A DNA stretch of 59,282 nucleotides from Methanobacteriota archaeon (lineage in GTDB: Archaea > Methanobacteriota > Methanobacteria > Methanobacteriales > Methanobacteriaceae). Positions 1-9,206 of the stretch are shown here, one piece after another (within the stretch, counting starts at the first letter, position 1; the number at the start of each line of letters is the position of its first letter). The stretch is from positions 1 to 59,282 of the forward strand of contig JAEZKE010000143.1 in assembly GCA_023436175.1 (NCBI GenBank), read 5' to 3'. The notes below the pieces were generated by a model. The model was not told the origin of the DNA, did no database searches, and worked only from the letters and a program-made list of their open reading frames with translations. Both the position numbers and the translations under genes were made by a program.

Positions 1-262
1 ATGTTGAAGGAAATCGTAGCATGCAAATCTTCGATTTGCTGCTCCAAAAATTCTTCGAATTTTTGAGAGATTTCCTGAACATTCGGAAATCGCGGATTTC
101 CGATGTTTGAGGAATGTAGTTCCTCAACCGCGAAAACTTCGTTTTCGCATGCATCAAAATCAATGATTTTGACAGCATTCAATGGCTCCAAAAATTCTAC
201 GGATTTTCGAGAGTATTTTCTAAAATCATAGATTTCATGCCACAAAACATATAATTTTGAGA
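1..262. repeat. Cluster of short perfect hairpins with 3-5 nt loops
   Basis: A string of short inverted repeats whose stems differ in sequence but share one architecture: a 7-9 bp AT-rich stem around a 3-5 nt loop, often TTC. Clear members lie at 23-39, 45-65, 84-102, 107-127, 130-148 and 154-172, with weaker ones near 190-209 and 223-235. Linkers recur, notably a GAGAGATTT-like string after hairpins (about 65-75 and 256-265) and CATGC. I see no reading frame here. The same architecture occurs at 10503-10600, 19936-20012 and 20710-20752, so this is a dispersed repeat family. The cluster may continue left of the window. Confidence 0.8.
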
Positions 263-367
263 GATTTTAGAGGGAAATAAACTGAAAATGCACATTATCA
301 TCTTAAAAGTTTATTAAATAGTGACAATAATATACAAAATAATTTTTCAGTTATTTCAGGTGATTAA

Positions 368-1915
368 ATGAATTATTATCATGATGAGTTGATGGAAGAG
401 ATATTTAAGATTCTTAAACAGCCAAAATGTATCGAAGACCTTAAGCTCTCAGAAAATTTCGTTAAAAATTTAATTTTAAAAATTATATCCAGTTATGGAA
501 CTATTAAAACCAGTAGAATGAACGAAATGACAGGAATTCACTGGGATATTTTAGAAAAAAATCTAAGAAAGTTAGAAGAAGATGGATTTTGTGCACCTAC
601 TGGTGGAGGATTTCTATTTTCAAGTGTTGAGTATACAGTAACAAAAAAGGGACATGAAAAAGCTAGAAGGGCACTTGAAGAAAACCCATATATAGGTATG
701 GCACCTGTTTCCTATGATGATTACTACAAAATGATGGAGGCCCAATTAAAAGGGCGCCACCCTATAATGATACCAGAAGATGTTATTGAAGAGACTTTCC
801 AGGATGTTGTAGGTGTAGAACACGCCAAAAGAGTGTTGTTAGAATCATGTACCATAGGTAAAGGTATCTTTGTTTATGGACCTCCTGGAACAGGTAAAAC
901 ATTTACAGTAAGTAAAATGTCAGATCTTCTTCCACCACTTGTAGTTCCAAAATTCATTGAATTCGGTGGGGCAGTAGTCCAATTTTATGATCCTGATTTT
1001 CATAAAGCGACTTCCGAACAACCTGAAGATCCACGATGGGTTAAAATCCGTGCCCCTTTTGTGCTAACGGGTGCAGAACTCAGTTTAAATAAACTTGAAA
1101 CTAATTATAATCCTGATAAAGGTGTCTATGAGACTTCTCCAATAATAAAAGCAAACGGTGGAGTACTTTTAATAGACGACCTTGGAAGACAGCGTGATGA
1201 TCATGAACTCCTTTTAAACAGGCTTATCGTACCTATGGAGAATAAAAAAGATGTTATTTATGTGAGGGGAGTTCCAGTAATTGTTCAGAGTGATTTTATA
1301 CCTGCTTTTTCCACTAACTTAGATATAAGCATAATGGATGAAGCTCATTTAAGAAGAGCTCCACTGCACATTTTCCTTAAAAATCCTCCCCTTGATGAAT
1401 TGGCAAAGGTTTTCAGGAAAAATTTAGATGAATTAGATGAAACATACAGTGAAGAAGCTGTAGAAAGGTTTTTAAATGTGTATACTCCTATTTCTAAGGG
1501 TGGAGAAGGTTTAATGCCGAGTTTTGCTCATGCGAGAGATTTAGCCCAAATTGCGCAGGCAGTCCGAATAAACCGAAAGAAAGACAGCATAGATTTAGAT
1601 ATCATGGAAGAAACACTAAGTAAGCATATTCTTATCCAGCTTCAAAGGATGAATATTGATGTTGCAGATGTTGAAAAAAAAGTGCGGTCATATCGTGTTA
1701 AAACAGATGATTTAGAAGCTGCAGCTAAAGCACTTGCTGACTATGGAGCATATGCAATTTCACATGAAGCAGATGCTCTCCTTTTAGATGTGGAAGAAAC
1801 AATAACTCCAGTACAACTTGCAACTTATCTGCAGGAGCGAAACATTACTGTAGAAAAAGTTGATTTAATCACAGAATCTGTAAGAGAGCTGAGAAAAGCG
1901 CTTCTTCAAAGTTAA
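368..1915 (+). CDS. AAA-type ATPase with N-terminal winged-helix-like region
   Basis: A 515-residue cytosolic P-loop ATPase. Residues 1-100 look like a winged-helix domain. The ATPase core follows, with Walker A GPPGTGKT at 171-178, Walker B VLLIDD at about 266-271 and an arginine-rich sensor region (HLRRAP) near 327. A helical C-terminal tail of about 100 residues ends the protein. The ATG has a strong archaeal ribosome binding site, AGGTGAT, a few bases upstream. It stands alone, with a TATA-like stretch near 306-318. Coupling of a DNA-binding-like domain to an AAA core suggests a nucleic-acid or remodelling role, but the substrate is unknown. The domain calls are firm and the function is not. 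Confidence 0.85.
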   Translation: MNYYHDELMEEIFKILKQPKCIEDLKLSENFVKNLILKIISSYGTIKTSRMNEMTGIHWDILEKNLRKLEEDGFCAPTGGGFLFSSVEYTVTKKGHEKARRALEENPYIGMAPVSYDDYYKMMEAQLKGRHPIMIPEDVIEETFQDVVGVEHAKRVLLESCTIGKGIFVYGPPGTGKTFTVSKMSDLLPPLVVPKFIEFGGAVVQFYDPDFHKATSEQPEDPRWVKIRAPFVLTGAELSLNKLETNYNPDKGVYETSPIIKANGGVLLIDDLGRQRDDHELLLNRLIVPMENKKDVIYVRGVPVIVQSDFIPAFSTNLDISIMDEAHLRRAPLHIFLKNPPLDELAKVFRKNLDELDETYSEEAVERFLNVYTPISKGGEGLMPSFAHARDLAQIAQAVRINRKKDSIDLDIMEETLSKHILIQLQRMNIDVADVEKKVRSYRVKTDDLEAAAKALADYGAYAISHEADALLLDVEETITPVQLATYLQERNITVEKVDLITESVRELRKALLQS

Positions 1916-2125
1916 AATTTCTTTATTTAACTTTTTTATTTGAGATCAAAACTTATTTTTATTAATTTAAACTTACTAAATACTACCAAGGCTAATTTCT
2001 AAGTTCAATAAATAGCAAAACAAGTCTTAAAACGTAGCTACATGGTTTCTAAAACTGAATAATGATTTCTTTTAAAATTTATAGTATCTTATAATATAAT
2101 AAATAAAAAATAAGGGTTTATATAA

Positions 2126-2395
2126 ATGGACATACAAACCATAGGTCTAATTGCAAGTATTATAACCATAATAATGTTTATAAGTCCAGTTGACCAGATC
2201 AGAGACATTATAAAAGATAAAACATCCCATGGAGTTTCCCCAATTATATATGGGATGATGATAATAAACGGTATATTCTGGGTTATGTATGGGTTTGGAA
2301 TAAATAATGCATTTATTATAGTTCCAAATGCTGTAGGAAGTGTTTTAGGGGCTGCAACACTCATTATAATATATAAATATAGAGCTACTTCTTAA
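2126..2395 (+). CDS. SemiSWEET/PQ-loop family small transporter
   Basis: An 89-residue protein with three predicted membrane helices (about 5-24, 39-58 and 63-83). The stretch PVDQIRDIIKDKTSHGVSP joins helices 1 and 2 and matches the signature of the MtN3/saliva (SWEET) family. The length is that of prokaryotic SemiSWEETs, which dimerise to form a sugar uniporter in the membrane. The substrate cannot be read from sequence. A TATA-like run lies directly upstream and no strong ribosome binding site is visible, so the message may be leaderless. The antisense frame over the same bases is a shadow. Confidence 0.8.
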   Translation: MDIQTIGLIASIITIIMFISPVDQIRDIIKDKTSHGVSPIIYGMMIINGIFWVMYGFGINNAFIIVPNAVGSVLGAATLIIIYKYRATS

Positions 2396-2524
2396 AAAGT
2401 TAGAAATGCATATCTAAAATTAAAGCTTTAATATTCAGCCACAATTATTTAAAAATAAAAAATTAATTTGTATAATTTGTAATTACCTACAATTAAAAAA
2501 TGGAGTAATTGAAAAAAGTCAAAC

Positions 2525-4054
2525 TTAATCCATTGTAACAGGTAAATCTCTTAACCAGCCGATATCACTCTTATAAAGCATTCTTATATCTTTAATACCA
2601 AGCCTTAACATTGCAAGCCTTTCTATCCCAATACCAAATGCTGCAACAGGTGTTTCAACTCCGAGAGGTTCTAAAACTTCTGGTCTAAACATTCCCGATC
2701 CTCCAAGTTCTATCCATGTTTTTTTATCTGGAAGGTAAATTTCAGATTCAACAGATAAATAGGTATACGGGAAATATGCCGGTCTGAATCGGGCTTTAAA
2801 TCCTAATTTACGGTAAAATTCCTTTAAATAGCCAAGTAAATTTTTAAAAGTTAGATCTTCTGCAGCTACGATTCCTTCAACCTGGTGGAACTCAGGAAGA
2901 TGCTTGTAAGTTATAGTTTCTCTTCTAAAGACTCTACCAACTGAAAACATCTTGAGGGGAGGTTCGTGTTCTGCCAAATATCTGGTAGATAAACAGGTTG
3001 TGTGAGTCCTTAGCACTGACTGTTTTGCAACATTGACATCCCATGAATATCCCCATCCTTCAGAACCTGTAGTTCCCCCATTTTCATGAGCCCTACGAAC
3101 GTTTTCTACAAGTTCATTTGACGGAAGATTCACAGTTTTTGGTTCCTTGATATAAAATGTATCCTGCATTTCACGTGCTGCGTGATCTTGAGGCTGGAAC
3201 AGACAATCAAAATTCCAGAAAGCAGATTCTAAAATTGATCCCCTCGATTCAGTAAATCCCATTTTAAGAAAGATCTGCCTTATATCTTCAATTGTTCTCT
3301 GCAAAGGATGCATTTTTCCAGGGAAAAAATCAGGATATTCAGCATGAATATCGTAGCCTCTAAATTTCAAGTTCCTCCATGATCCTGTTTTTAATTGTTC
3401 ATGGGTTAACTGAGTTGCCTCTTCCCTGATTTCTATTCCCATATCAAGAAGTTGTTTTCCTTTTTCTGTAACTTTTAACTTGTATTTATGCTCTTTTTTT
3501 ACCTGTATTATCCCTTTTCTTTTCCTTAAAAGATCGAACCCTTCCTTAATTAATTGAGTAGGGTTAAAAAGAAGCATTTTATTTGTTTCTAAAAGTTTAT
3601 CTAACAGCAATTCATCCTTATATTCTTTAGATACTGCTTCTTTTCCTTCTTCTGTTATTTTTACAGTTCCTTTATCAATTAGGGCCCATTTCTTTTTAAG
3701 CAACCATCCTATGGCTACTTTAACTTCAGAAGGATCTAAATTAGCTTCATTACCCATATCTTTCATAGGAATGGATTTCTTATCATTTAAGACCCTTAAT
3801 ATTTTTCTCTCAGGTAAACCTTCCTCAGCGTATTCTTTTCCAGTGTCACTTAAACTGATTATTTCATCAACATCTTTCTGCACTTCTATAAGTCCTTTAG
3901 ATTCTAAAGAACCTGCTGCACTCATTACAGATTTAATATTCATATCCTGAGTTTCAGCTATTATTTCAGGTGTTGATTCATAATTTAAGGATTCTAATCC
4001 CTTTAAAACCTTTTTTTCATATATATGTAATTCATCGATGATATTTTGAAGCAT
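2525..4054 (-). CDS. pheS: Phenylalanyl-tRNA synthetase alpha subunit
   Basis: A 509-residue class II aminoacyl-tRNA synthetase subunit of the archaeal/eukaryotic length. The first 230 residues contain several winged-helix-like segments, followed by the catalytic core: motif 2 (FSVGRVFRRETITYKHLPEF) and motif 3 (AAFGIGIERLAMLRLGIKD). It charges tRNA-Phe together with PheT, which is not in the window. The ATG at 4054 follows AAGGAGTAAGTAGC, a good ribosome binding site. Upstream lies a tandem duplication of about 88 bp (4091-4287) that carries the likely promoter region. Confidence 0.97.
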   Translation of the reverse strand: MLQNIIDELHIYEKKVLKGLESLNYESTPEIIAETQDMNIKSVMSAAGSLESKGLIEVQKDVDEIISLSDTGKEYAEEGLPERKILRVLNDKKSIPMKDMGNEANLDPSEVKVAIGWLLKKKWALIDKGTVKITEEGKEAVSKEYKDELLLDKLLETNKMLLFNPTQLIKEGFDLLRKRKGIIQVKKEHKYKLKVTEKGKQLLDMGIEIREEATQLTHEQLKTGSWRNLKFRGYDIHAEYPDFFPGKMHPLQRTIEDIRQIFLKMGFTESRGSILESAFWNFDCLFQPQDHAAREMQDTFYIKEPKTVNLPSNELVENVRRAHENGGTTGSEGWGYSWDVNVAKQSVLRTHTTCLSTRYLAEHEPPLKMFSVGRVFRRETITYKHLPEFHQVEGIVAAEDLTFKNLLGYLKEFYRKLGFKARFRPAYFPYTYLSVESEIYLPDKKTWIELGGSGMFRPEVLEPLGVETPVAAFGIGIERLAMLRLGIKDIRMLYKSDIGWLRDLPVTMD

Positions 4055-4090
4055 GCTACTTACTCCTTATAAAATAATAATCTACCTACG

Positions 4091-4287
4091 GCAGTATAAT
4101 ATTCATCACTTAATTTATGGATTAAGTGTGTTAAACATTTTCCAACAAACTATTACATGAAAACGATAATTTGTTAGAATCAATCAGCCACATCTTGAGG
4201 TAGTATAATCTTTATCACTTAATTTATGGATTAAATGTGTTAAACATTTTCCAACAAATTTTATATGAAACTGAAAATTTGTCTAAA
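4091..4287. repeat. Imperfect direct repeat of about 88 bp upstream of pheS
   Basis: Two copies, about 4091-4179 and 4200-4287, share a nearly identical core: about 43 bp from ATCACTTAATTT to TTCCAACAAA with a single substitution, plus similar flanks. The period is 109 bp. Each copy holds a small palindrome (CTTAAT...ATTAAG in copy 1). Copy 1 sits where the pheS promoter and leader should be, and copy 2 runs into the stop codon of the CitG-like gene. It could be a duplicated promoter or leader element. No function is shown by sequence alone. Confidence 0.75.
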
Positions 4288-5188
4288 ATCCAAATTCATC
4301 TAAATATGCAACCATAATAGAAGCAGCAGTTATATCAGCAGTAGTTCCAGGATTGAGCTTATTTCTCATGAGTTGTTTATCTAATTCTCTGAGTAAAAGC
4401 TCTCCCTGAGGGTTTAATATACCTCCACTTTGAAGTACGGAATCTGCATCTGCAGATACTAATTTTGCCATGTCATCGCCGTATTTTCTTGAAATTAAAG
4501 TATCTGGCTTTTTGGATAAAATGGTAAGGAACGTCTGGACAGTTGCCTTGTTTATTCCGTATTGCATTTTAGTGGTTCTAAATGTAGGGAAACCGATTCC
4601 AAATGTTACAGGCATTCTATTTGTAAGTTCATATGATAACATATCCCATTTAGAAGACATTTGAAGCACCCTATACATGTTGATATCTTCGTTTATAATT
4701 TTATCACGTGCTTCTGCATCTGCAACGTCCAATTCTTCCTGTTCACCCATTCCTCCCGCATCTGCAAGATTTATAGCATCGTATAGATCTAAAGCATCCT
4801 GGGAAGTTGTTGCTTCCATTATTCTTCCCACATTTTTTCTTAAATCATTTAAATTATGACTCATACCTGCAGATGCAGATAATGGAGTTAAGAGTAGAAC
4901 TATTCCCAAATTTGTATTGTTTCCAATCCATTTATCAGTTTCAATTATCGCTTCCTTTATAATTTCCCCCAACTTAATTTTATGTAATGAATCATCGTTC
5001 CTGTATCTATTTCCCCTTTCGGCAGCATTTTTCATTAAATCTCCAATAACTACACCACTTATCAGGAAATCCTCAAATACCATATCATCAAAATCCTGTG
5101 TACGATGAACATTTCCTGGTTTTGGATGGCCGCTGACTTCAAGAACTGATGCAATCTGTGCTATTTTTCCGATTAACTCTGAATCCAT
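4283..5188 (-). CDS. CitG/MdcB-like triphosphoribosyl-dephospho-CoA synthase family protein
   Basis: A 301-residue protein with the family signatures of ATP:dephospho-CoA triphosphoribosyltransferase: HPKPGNVHR near residue 21 and NPGTTADITAAS near the C terminus. In bacteria this enzyme makes the prosthetic group of citrate or malonate decarboxylase. No such lyase is visible here, and methanogens carry stand-alone homologues of unsettled role, so the exact reaction is uncertain. It lies between hemB (start side) and pheS (stop side), all on the minus strand. A 42-bp gap separates it from hemB, so co-transcription is likely. Confidence 0.8.
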   Translation of the reverse strand: MDSELIGKIAQIASVLEVSGHPKPGNVHRTQDFDDMVFEDFLISGVVIGDLMKNAAERGNRYRNDDSLHKIKLGEIIKEAIIETDKWIGNNTNLGIVLLLTPLSASAGMSHNLNDLRKNVGRIMEATTSQDALDLYDAINLADAGGMGEQEELDVADAEARDKIINEDINMYRVLQMSSKWDMLSYELTNRMPVTFGIGFPTFRTTKMQYGINKATVQTFLTILSKKPDTLISRKYGDDMAKLVSADADSVLQSGGILNPQGELLLRELDKQLMRNKLNPGTTADITAASIMVAYLDEFGF

Positions 5189-5230
5189 GTTAACTCCTCA
5201 ATTATCTTCATTTTGTTTATTCTATTTCTA

Positions 5231-6211
5231 TTATATTTCACCGTTTAAAAACTCAGGTGCAAAATGAGAAATGATAAGATCTGCCCCTGCACGTTTAATA
5301 GATAGTAAAGATTCATATATGATATCTTCAGTAATATATCCAGCTTCCATACCTGCTTTAATCATAGAATACTCACCACTTACCTGATAAGCAGCAGTTG
5401 GCATTTTAAATTCCTCTTTAATTGTTTTTATCACATCAAGATAAGCTATTGCAGGTTTAACCATTAATATATCTGCCCCTTCTATCATATCAAGTTCTGC
5501 TTCTCTTAAGGCTTCATCAATATTTGAAGGGTTCATCTGATAAGTTCTTCTATCGCCAAAAGATGGTGCAGAGCTTACAGCTTCTCTAAATGGAGCATAG
5601 AAAGCAGAAGCATATTTAGCAGCATAGGACATTATAAGTGTATCGTCATAGCCGTTTACATCAAGAGTTTCCCTTATTGCATCGATCCTACCATCCATCA
5701 TATCAGAAGGAGCTACCATATCAGCACCAGCTTCAGCATGGCTTAAAGCAATTTTAGATAAATATTCAAGTGTTTCATCATTAACTATTTCATTACCCTG
5801 GATTATTCCACAGTGCCCATGGGAAGTGTACTGGCACATGCATACATCAGTTATGACAATTAAATCTGTTTCTTCCTTTAATTTACGAACAGCCCTTTGA
5901 ACGATTCCATCCTTTTGGTAAGATGATGATCCTATTTTATCCTTTTCTTCTGGTATCCCAAAAAGAAGAATTGATGATAAACCTGACTCTTCTAACTTTT
6001 TTGCCTCTTCAATACCTGCATCCAACGAATATCTGTACTGACCAGGCATGGTACCGATGTGTTCTTTTTCATCGTCTTTTAGAGATTCTTTAATATACAT
6101 CGGATAAATAAAATCCTCAGGATTTAGTTTTGTTTCACTTAGAATATTTCTTATTTGGGGAGTTTTTCTTAGTCTTCTCATTCTTGTAATTGGAAATTGC
6201 ATTTTAATCAC
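5231..6211 (-). CDS. hemB: Delta-aminolevulinic acid dehydratase (porphobilinogen synthase)
   Basis: A 326-residue cytosolic enzyme that condenses two 5-aminolevulinates to porphobilinogen, the tetrapyrrole precursor of siroheme, cobamides and coenzyme F430. The metal-binding loop DVCMCQYTSHGHCG carries the three cysteines of the zinc-dependent type. The two active-site lysines lie in MSYAAKYASAFYAP and in MVKPAIAYLDV. Length is as expected. Starts at 6211 and 6202 are both in frame; the second (MQFPITRMRRLR) is equally plausible. The gene is upstream of the CitG-like gene on the same strand. Confidence 0.97.
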   Translation of the reverse strand: MIKMQFPITRMRRLRKTPQIRNILSETKLNPEDFIYPMYIKESLKDDEKEHIGTMPGQYRYSLDAGIEEAKKLEESGLSSILLFGIPEEKDKIGSSSYQKDGIVQRAVRKLKEETDLIVITDVCMCQYTSHGHCGIIQGNEIVNDETLEYLSKIALSHAEAGADMVAPSDMMDGRIDAIRETLDVNGYDDTLIMSYAAKYASAFYAPFREAVSSAPSFGDRRTYQMNPSNIDEALREAELDMIEGADILMVKPAIAYLDVIKTIKEEFKMPTAAYQVSGEYSMIKAGMEAGYITEDIIYESLLSIKRAGADLIISHFAPEFLNGEI

Positions 6212-6570
6212 TGGTATCGTTAATTGTAGTGAATAACTGCATATTTTAAACTATTTAATTTTTAAAATAGCATTATATGCTTTAAAGATTAGTTAAGTGA
6301 TTAATTCTGTCTAAATTTATCAGTCAAATAAGTTGAATTATTCACTATAGAAAATATTTATAAGTTCCTATTATTTATGAATATGGCATATTGAATATAA
6401 ATAGGGTACATGATTCTATCGGGTTCTTTTAAAAATATATGAGTAGATCAGCACAAATAAATTAATATAAATTAATAAAGTTAATTATAACTAACTTTGA
6501 TATAACTGAAATCATATATTTTTAATGGAAACCAGATAAAACGCATTTATAATAGCAAATCGGTTTTATA
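6212..6570. other. Intergenic region between divergent hemB and ThrE-like gene
   Basis: About 360 bp of AT-rich DNA that must hold the two divergent promoters. A TATA-like stretch (AAATATTTATAAG) lies near 6352-6364. I see no conserved reading frame, RNA gene or long repeat. Confidence 0.5.
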
Positions 6571-7866
6571 ATGGATAAAAATAACAAATTAAAATTAAAG
6601 TCAGTACCCCCTGCTGTCAATACCAAAGACGGTGAATCAATACATGGAATGTTTGAATTTTTAATCGAACTTGGTAAAGCTTTAATATCAGCAGGGATTT
6701 CAGTAACAGCTGTACAGTCCATTTTAGAAGATATTACAGAAGCATATAATGTTAAAGCAGAGATAATTGTATTTCCTACTGTTTTACTCATAAAACTTGG
6801 TAATGAAGAATCAGCGCCTTTAACTGCAGCTAATCAATTACCAGGCTCCTTACCCTTACATCAAGTTTCAAAACTTTATGAACTGATCTATCAGGCTGAA
6901 AAAGCTGAAATATCTCCAGTTGAAGGGCAAAAACGTGTTGAAGAAATACTTTCCCAAAAACACCGTTTTGGTCCAATCGGCATATTCATTGGTTATATAT
7001 TATTTGCCGTAGGCCTGGGAATGATTTTACAACCTACACCACAACAGTTACTTGCATCAGGAGGTTCAGGAGCAATTGTTGGGTTACTGATAATTTTAGG
7101 CAAAAATCGTCCTCGATTTGCACTTATATTGCCAGTAATTGCTGCATTAATTGTTTCAGTTTTTATATTCTGGGAGATTAAGGAAGGATTAATAGCAGGA
7201 TCTATTGCAGTGTTGATTCCCGCTTTAGCCTATTTTTTACCCGGCGCTACATTTACAACAGGGATGTTCGAGCTTGCATCAGGAAATATAATTTCTGGTT
7301 CCAGCAGAGTCATTTATGGAATAGCTATTCTATTTCTACTTCTTTTTGGAGTTTTAATAGGAATGCAGATAATAGGCTTACCACAAGAAGAAGTTATAAC
7401 CGCTCCAGCATTCAATATATTTCAGGGATGGATACCATTCATTGGGATCCTGATTTTTGCAATTGGAATGTATTTTTTCATGTCTATACGTAACAGAGAC
7501 TTACCCTGGATACTGTTAGTTCTTTACATAGCTTTTTTTGGACAGCAGTTTGGAAACTATTTTATTGGGGGATTTTCAGGAGCTTTTTTAGGTTCACTTC
7601 TTATGACCATCAGCGGGACTCTTGTAGGGCGTTCGCCCATCAGGACTCCAAGTTTTGTATCAATATTGCCTGCATTCTGGGTTTTAGTGCCAGGATCTGT
7701 AGGTTTCATTAGTATAGCTTCACTGGTAGGTCAAAATTACTTTTCGGCTGTCAATAATCTTACAGCAGTTGTAATGACAGTAGTTGCTATTTCATTAGGG
7801 CTGCTTGTAGGGGCAGCAATTATTGAACCTTTAAAATTAGGGAAAATTAAGCCTAAATCATTGTAA
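6571..7866 (+). CDS. ThrE-type threonine/serine exporter family membrane protein
   Basis: A 431-residue membrane protein with the two-part layout of the ThrE family. Residues 25-130 form the soluble N-terminal ThrE region (SAGISVTAVQSILEDITEAY), followed by about ten hydrophobic helices that cover the DUF1212 and ThrE_2 (DUF3815) regions. Fused forms of this length export threonine or serine in Corynebacterium. Substrate here is inferred only from the family. Its start (ATG, MDKNNKLKLK) has no strong ribosome binding site. It is a single gene, with the MarR gene 146 bp downstream. Confidence 0.82.
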   Translation: MDKNNKLKLKSVPPAVNTKDGESIHGMFEFLIELGKALISAGISVTAVQSILEDITEAYNVKAEIIVFPTVLLIKLGNEESAPLTAANQLPGSLPLHQVSKLYELIYQAEKAEISPVEGQKRVEEILSQKHRFGPIGIFIGYILFAVGLGMILQPTPQQLLASGGSGAIVGLLIILGKNRPRFALILPVIAALIVSVFIFWEIKEGLIAGSIAVLIPALAYFLPGATFTTGMFELASGNIISGSSRVIYGIAILFLLLFGVLIGMQIIGLPQEEVITAPAFNIFQGWIPFIGILIFAIGMYFFMSIRNRDLPWILLVLYIAFFGQQFGNYFIGGFSGAFLGSLLMTISGTLVGRSPIRTPSFVSILPAFWVLVPGSVGFISIASLVGQNYFSAVNNLTAVVMTVVAISLGLLVGAAIIEPLKLGKIKPKSL

Positions 7867-8012
7867 TATTTAAAATAAGCTTAAATTTTCTTAATTTTCA
7901 TATCTTCCCTGAAGTATTTTAATCATAAAAGTATAAACTTGATATAAAAAACTAAAAAACAGGACAAATAATTCCTGAAAAAATATTATTTTTTATTAAA
8001 GAGGCTGAAATT

Positions 8013-8429
8013 ATGGGAAATATAGAAGGACCGGAAAAATACATCTGCTTTAAACTCAATAAAGTAAGGCGTAAGATACACCGATACTATGAAAGCAAAT
8101 TAGCGCCTTTTAACATTACTCCAGTTCAATTCTACGTGCTCAGTGCATTATGGGATAAAGATGAAATGAAATTCAAAGACCTGGCACGCAGGTTAGATAT
8201 GGATGGCTCAACTCTTACAGGAATACTCGATAGGATGGAAAAACGCGGATTTATAAAAAGAAAAGAAGATCCAGAAGACCGCAGGTCAATTCTTGTATGT
8301 TTAACTGAAAAATCAAAAGAAATCCGGCCTCAAATGATAGAAATTGCCCAGGATCTTGACCATGAATTTAGAAATAAGGTTCCAGATGAGGAATTCCAGA
8401 TGCTTCTTAAGGTGTTAGATCAGCTGTAG
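8013..8429 (+). CDS. MarR-family transcriptional regulator
   Basis: A 138-residue winged-helix regulator. The recognition region reads LARRLDMDGSTLTGILDRME, followed by the wing KRGFIKRKEDPEDRRSILVCLTEK, the DxR-type signature of MarR proteins. A ribosome binding site (AAAGAGG) precedes the ATG. Such proteins act as dimers and are released by phenolics, oxidants or metabolites. A perfect 20-bp palindrome with a MarR-like core lies 33 bp past its stop, in the promoter region of the next gene, so that gene is the best target candidate. Confidence 0.92.
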   Translation: MGNIEGPEKYICFKLNKVRRKIHRYYESKLAPFNITPVQFYVLSALWDKDEMKFKDLARRLDMDGSTLTGILDRMEKRGFIKRKEDPEDRRSILVCLTEKSKEIRPQMIEIAQDLDHEFRNKVPDEEFQMLLKVLDQL

Positions 8430-8435
8430 TTTGAC

Positions 8436-8490
8436 AAAAAATTTATATACTTTTTTGAAATATTATTTGTATACAAATAATTTGTATAGG
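8436..8490 (+). promoter_or_regulatory. TATA box and 20-bp palindrome, candidate MarR operator
   Basis: The sequence ATTATTTGTATACAAATAAT at 8462-8481 is a perfect palindrome, followed by a third half-site TTTGTATAG. A TATA-like element (AATTTATATAC) lies at about 8440-8450, so the palindrome would cover the start of transcription. The TTGTATACAA core resembles known MarR/OhrR operators. The next start codon is 150 bp downstream and a second TATA-like run occurs near 8572, so which promoter it governs is uncertain. Confidence 0.6.
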
Positions 8491-8633
8491 GTCAAAATTA
8501 TAAAAAATAAAAATAAAATTTAAGGTCTTAAATAGAAAATAAAGACTTTTTGAAGTATTACAAAAAATCTTTATATTAATTCACAGTTTTTTATGACTTT
8601 AAAGAATTTTTATAGAGTATTTAAGGTGTTGCA

Positions 8634-9164
8634 ATGAGGGTTGAAGATATTGACTTTTCCAAAGATGTTCCAAAACAAGCATTATTAAATGCTTTGAAAG
8701 ACGAAGCAAGGACTATACATATAACTGATATAATGGCCGCATTTGTCTATCTAAAAAAAGAATCTATATATGTAAACGCAAATTACCGTGAAGAGTACGA
8801 TCAGGCATATATACAATCATTTCTGATGCGCATCAATGAAATAAGAGATAATAATGAAGATTATGAAGGATTTATAAAAGCTGACGCACTTCAAAAAGCT
8901 ATTAAAATATTAAAAGATCAACAAAAGCAGGCAGAACTTGACCATAACCAGCACATCCATTTTTTCAAAATTTATCAGCTAACCACTCTCTACACCACAT
9001 TTATAATGGATGAACCAGTACACCCTGTAGGAATGCCTTTCCCCGGAGGATTTAAAATCAAACAGGAAGGTGGAATATATTATTGCCCTGTAAAAGAGAA
9101 CCAGAAAGATAATCCTGGAGCTGTTTGTGGGATTTGTATAGCTGAACAGGATCCAGATGTTTAA
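8634..9164 (+). CDS. DUF2115 (UPF0305) family protein
   Basis: A 176-residue protein of the archaeal DUF2115 family, found mainly in methanogens. Recognisable parts are the helical N-terminal half, a block with HFFKIYQLTTLYTTFIMDEPVHPVGMPFPGG, and a C-terminal region with cysteines in YYCPVKE and AVCGICIAEQ that could bind metal. No function is established for the family. The ATG follows AAGGTGTTGCA. It lies between the MarR palindrome and the frameshifted Fe-S gene, which begins 42 bp after its stop, so the two may be co-transcribed. Confidence 0.85.
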   Translation: MRVEDIDFSKDVPKQALLNALKDEARTIHITDIMAAFVYLKKESIYVNANYREEYDQAYIQSFLMRINEIRDNNEDYEGFIKADALQKAIKILKDQQKQAELDHNQHIHFFKIYQLTTLYTTFIMDEPVHPVGMPFPGGFKIKQEGGIYYCPVKENQKDNPGAVCGICIAEQDPDV

Positions 9165-9206
9165 AACTGGAGCATTTTACAAAAATAATTTTTCAGGAGT
9201 AAAAAT

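Noticed and set aside
1..262. Possible CRISPR array
   Set aside because: The hairpins have different stem sequences, no constant direct repeat or equal spacers, and no cas gene nearby.
2089..2364. Minus-strand 91-codon frame over the SemiSWEET gene
   Set aside because: Shadow of a short hydrophobic gene; the plus-strand product has the family motif.
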